DNA from: Candidatus Zixiibacteriota bacterium | Lineage (GTDB): Bacteria > Zixibacteria > MSB-5A5 > GN15 > JACZUZ01 | Direction: 5' to 3' | DNA: 7,652 nucleotides | Assembly: GCA_022563625.1 (NCBI GenBank) | Contig: JADFNA010000064.1 | Span: forward strand, 1 to 7,652 | Part shown: positions 7,492 to 7,652 of the stretch, piece by piece | How positions within the stretch are numbered: position 1 is the first letter of the stretch | Layout of the letters: each line of letters opens with the position of its first letter | Position numbers and translations under genes: made by a program | The notes under the pieces: model-generated | Told to the model about the DNA's origin: nothing | Seen by the model: only the letters and a program-made list of their open reading frames with translations | Database searches by the model: none

Positions 7492-7519
7492 CCTATAAAG
7501 GTCGATCGACCCATACCAA
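7492..7519 (-). promoter_or_regulatory. Weak sigma70-like promoter candidate for the protease
   Basis: On the minus strand TTGGTA (7514-7519) and TATAGG (7492-7497) are separated by 16 bases. Each matches 4 of 6 consensus positions. Transcription would start near 7485 and give a leader of roughly 70 bases. Sigma factor preferences of this lineage are unknown, so this is only a candidate. Confidence 0.2.
7500..7511. promoter_or_regulatory. 12-bp perfect palindrome GGTCGATCGACC, possible operator
   Basis: GGTCGATCGACC is its own reverse complement and lies inside the spacer of the promoter candidate. A related GGTCGAC is at 7471-7477, about 30 bases away on the transcript side. Location and symmetry would suit a dimeric repressor, but no regulator is encoded in the window. 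Confidence 0.25.
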
Positions 7520-7652
7520 CCTGACCAGGGTGAATTGGATCGTCCTGGCAGGTTCTTCCTGTCAGACCCGCCCAGGGGTAGCTTGATATGTAATCGATAA
7601 AGGAGCTTCATCGACGAAGCCGGCAGTCCGATATAGGAGGTATGACGGCTAC

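Larger units (their letters stand above)
7431..7652. other. Upstream region of the protease gene
   Basis: No gene is supported here. On the minus strand I see small hairpins: GCTTCG-TCGA-TGAAGC (7605-7620), CTGACAGG-AAGAA-CCTGCCAG with one mismatch (7545-7565), and CCGAT-CTTC-ATCGG (7447-7460). None has a following U-run, so they are not convincing terminators of a gene further right. A minus-strand frame is open from the right edge to 7375, but it overlaps the protease signal-peptide region and has no protein-like character. Confidence 0.5.

Noticed and set aside
7375..7651. Minus-strand frame open from the right edge, as the end of an upstream gene
   Set aside because: It overlaps the protease signal-peptide coding region in another frame, contains no recognisable protein features, and a good Shine-Dalgarno for the protease lies inside it.
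7635..7652. AGGAGG followed by ATG on the plus strand, as the start of a divergent gene
   Set aside because: Only one base separates the motif from the ATG, which is too close, and only 11 coding bases remain before the window ends.

Overview
The window holds three genes, all read from the minus strand. In transcription order (right to left) they are a secreted subtilisin-family serine protease with PKD, cohesin-like and dockerin modules (5468-7390), a large secreted protein with a fibronectin-III-like and a C-terminal FlgD/T9SS-type domain (2203-5043), and a close paralogue of that second protein that runs off the left edge (1-2052). I see no tRNA, rRNA, CRISPR array, transposase or integrase.

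The likely source is a bacterium of the FCB group, perhaps a Zixibacteria-like lineage. This is inference from style: type-I dockerin repeats of the GDANG...FLIARIF kind on a protease, C-terminal VYPNPY...GIYYW...GKLVLIM domains, many PKD/FN3-like modules, and mid-range GC. No marker gene is present to confirm it.

Layout. From 7418 to 7652 lies the protease leader, with a good Shine-Dalgarno, a weak promoter candidate overlapping a 12-bp perfect palindrome, and small hairpins. The protease reading frame is intact, but its natural start appears broken: ATG (7415-7417) is followed at once by an in-frame TGA and then a perfect signal-peptide sequence, KKLFAVVVAAF. From 5044 to 5467 is a 424-base intergenic region with no convincing gene, containing a possible three-stem RNA fold. 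The 946-residue protein follows and ends at a strong Rho-independent terminator (2136-2173). The paralogue starts about 84 bases after it.

Taken together this looks like a block of exported, probably surface or extracellular proteins. The protease has the full Asp/His/Asn/Ser set. The two large paralogues look like non-enzymatic, cell-surface or secreted structural/adhesive proteins of unknown function. The terminator and the long intergenic gap argue against a single tight operon. I did not find a clearly new system. The most notable observations are the start-TGA anomaly, the tandem paralogue pair, and two different C-terminal anchoring/sorting modules on adjacent genes.
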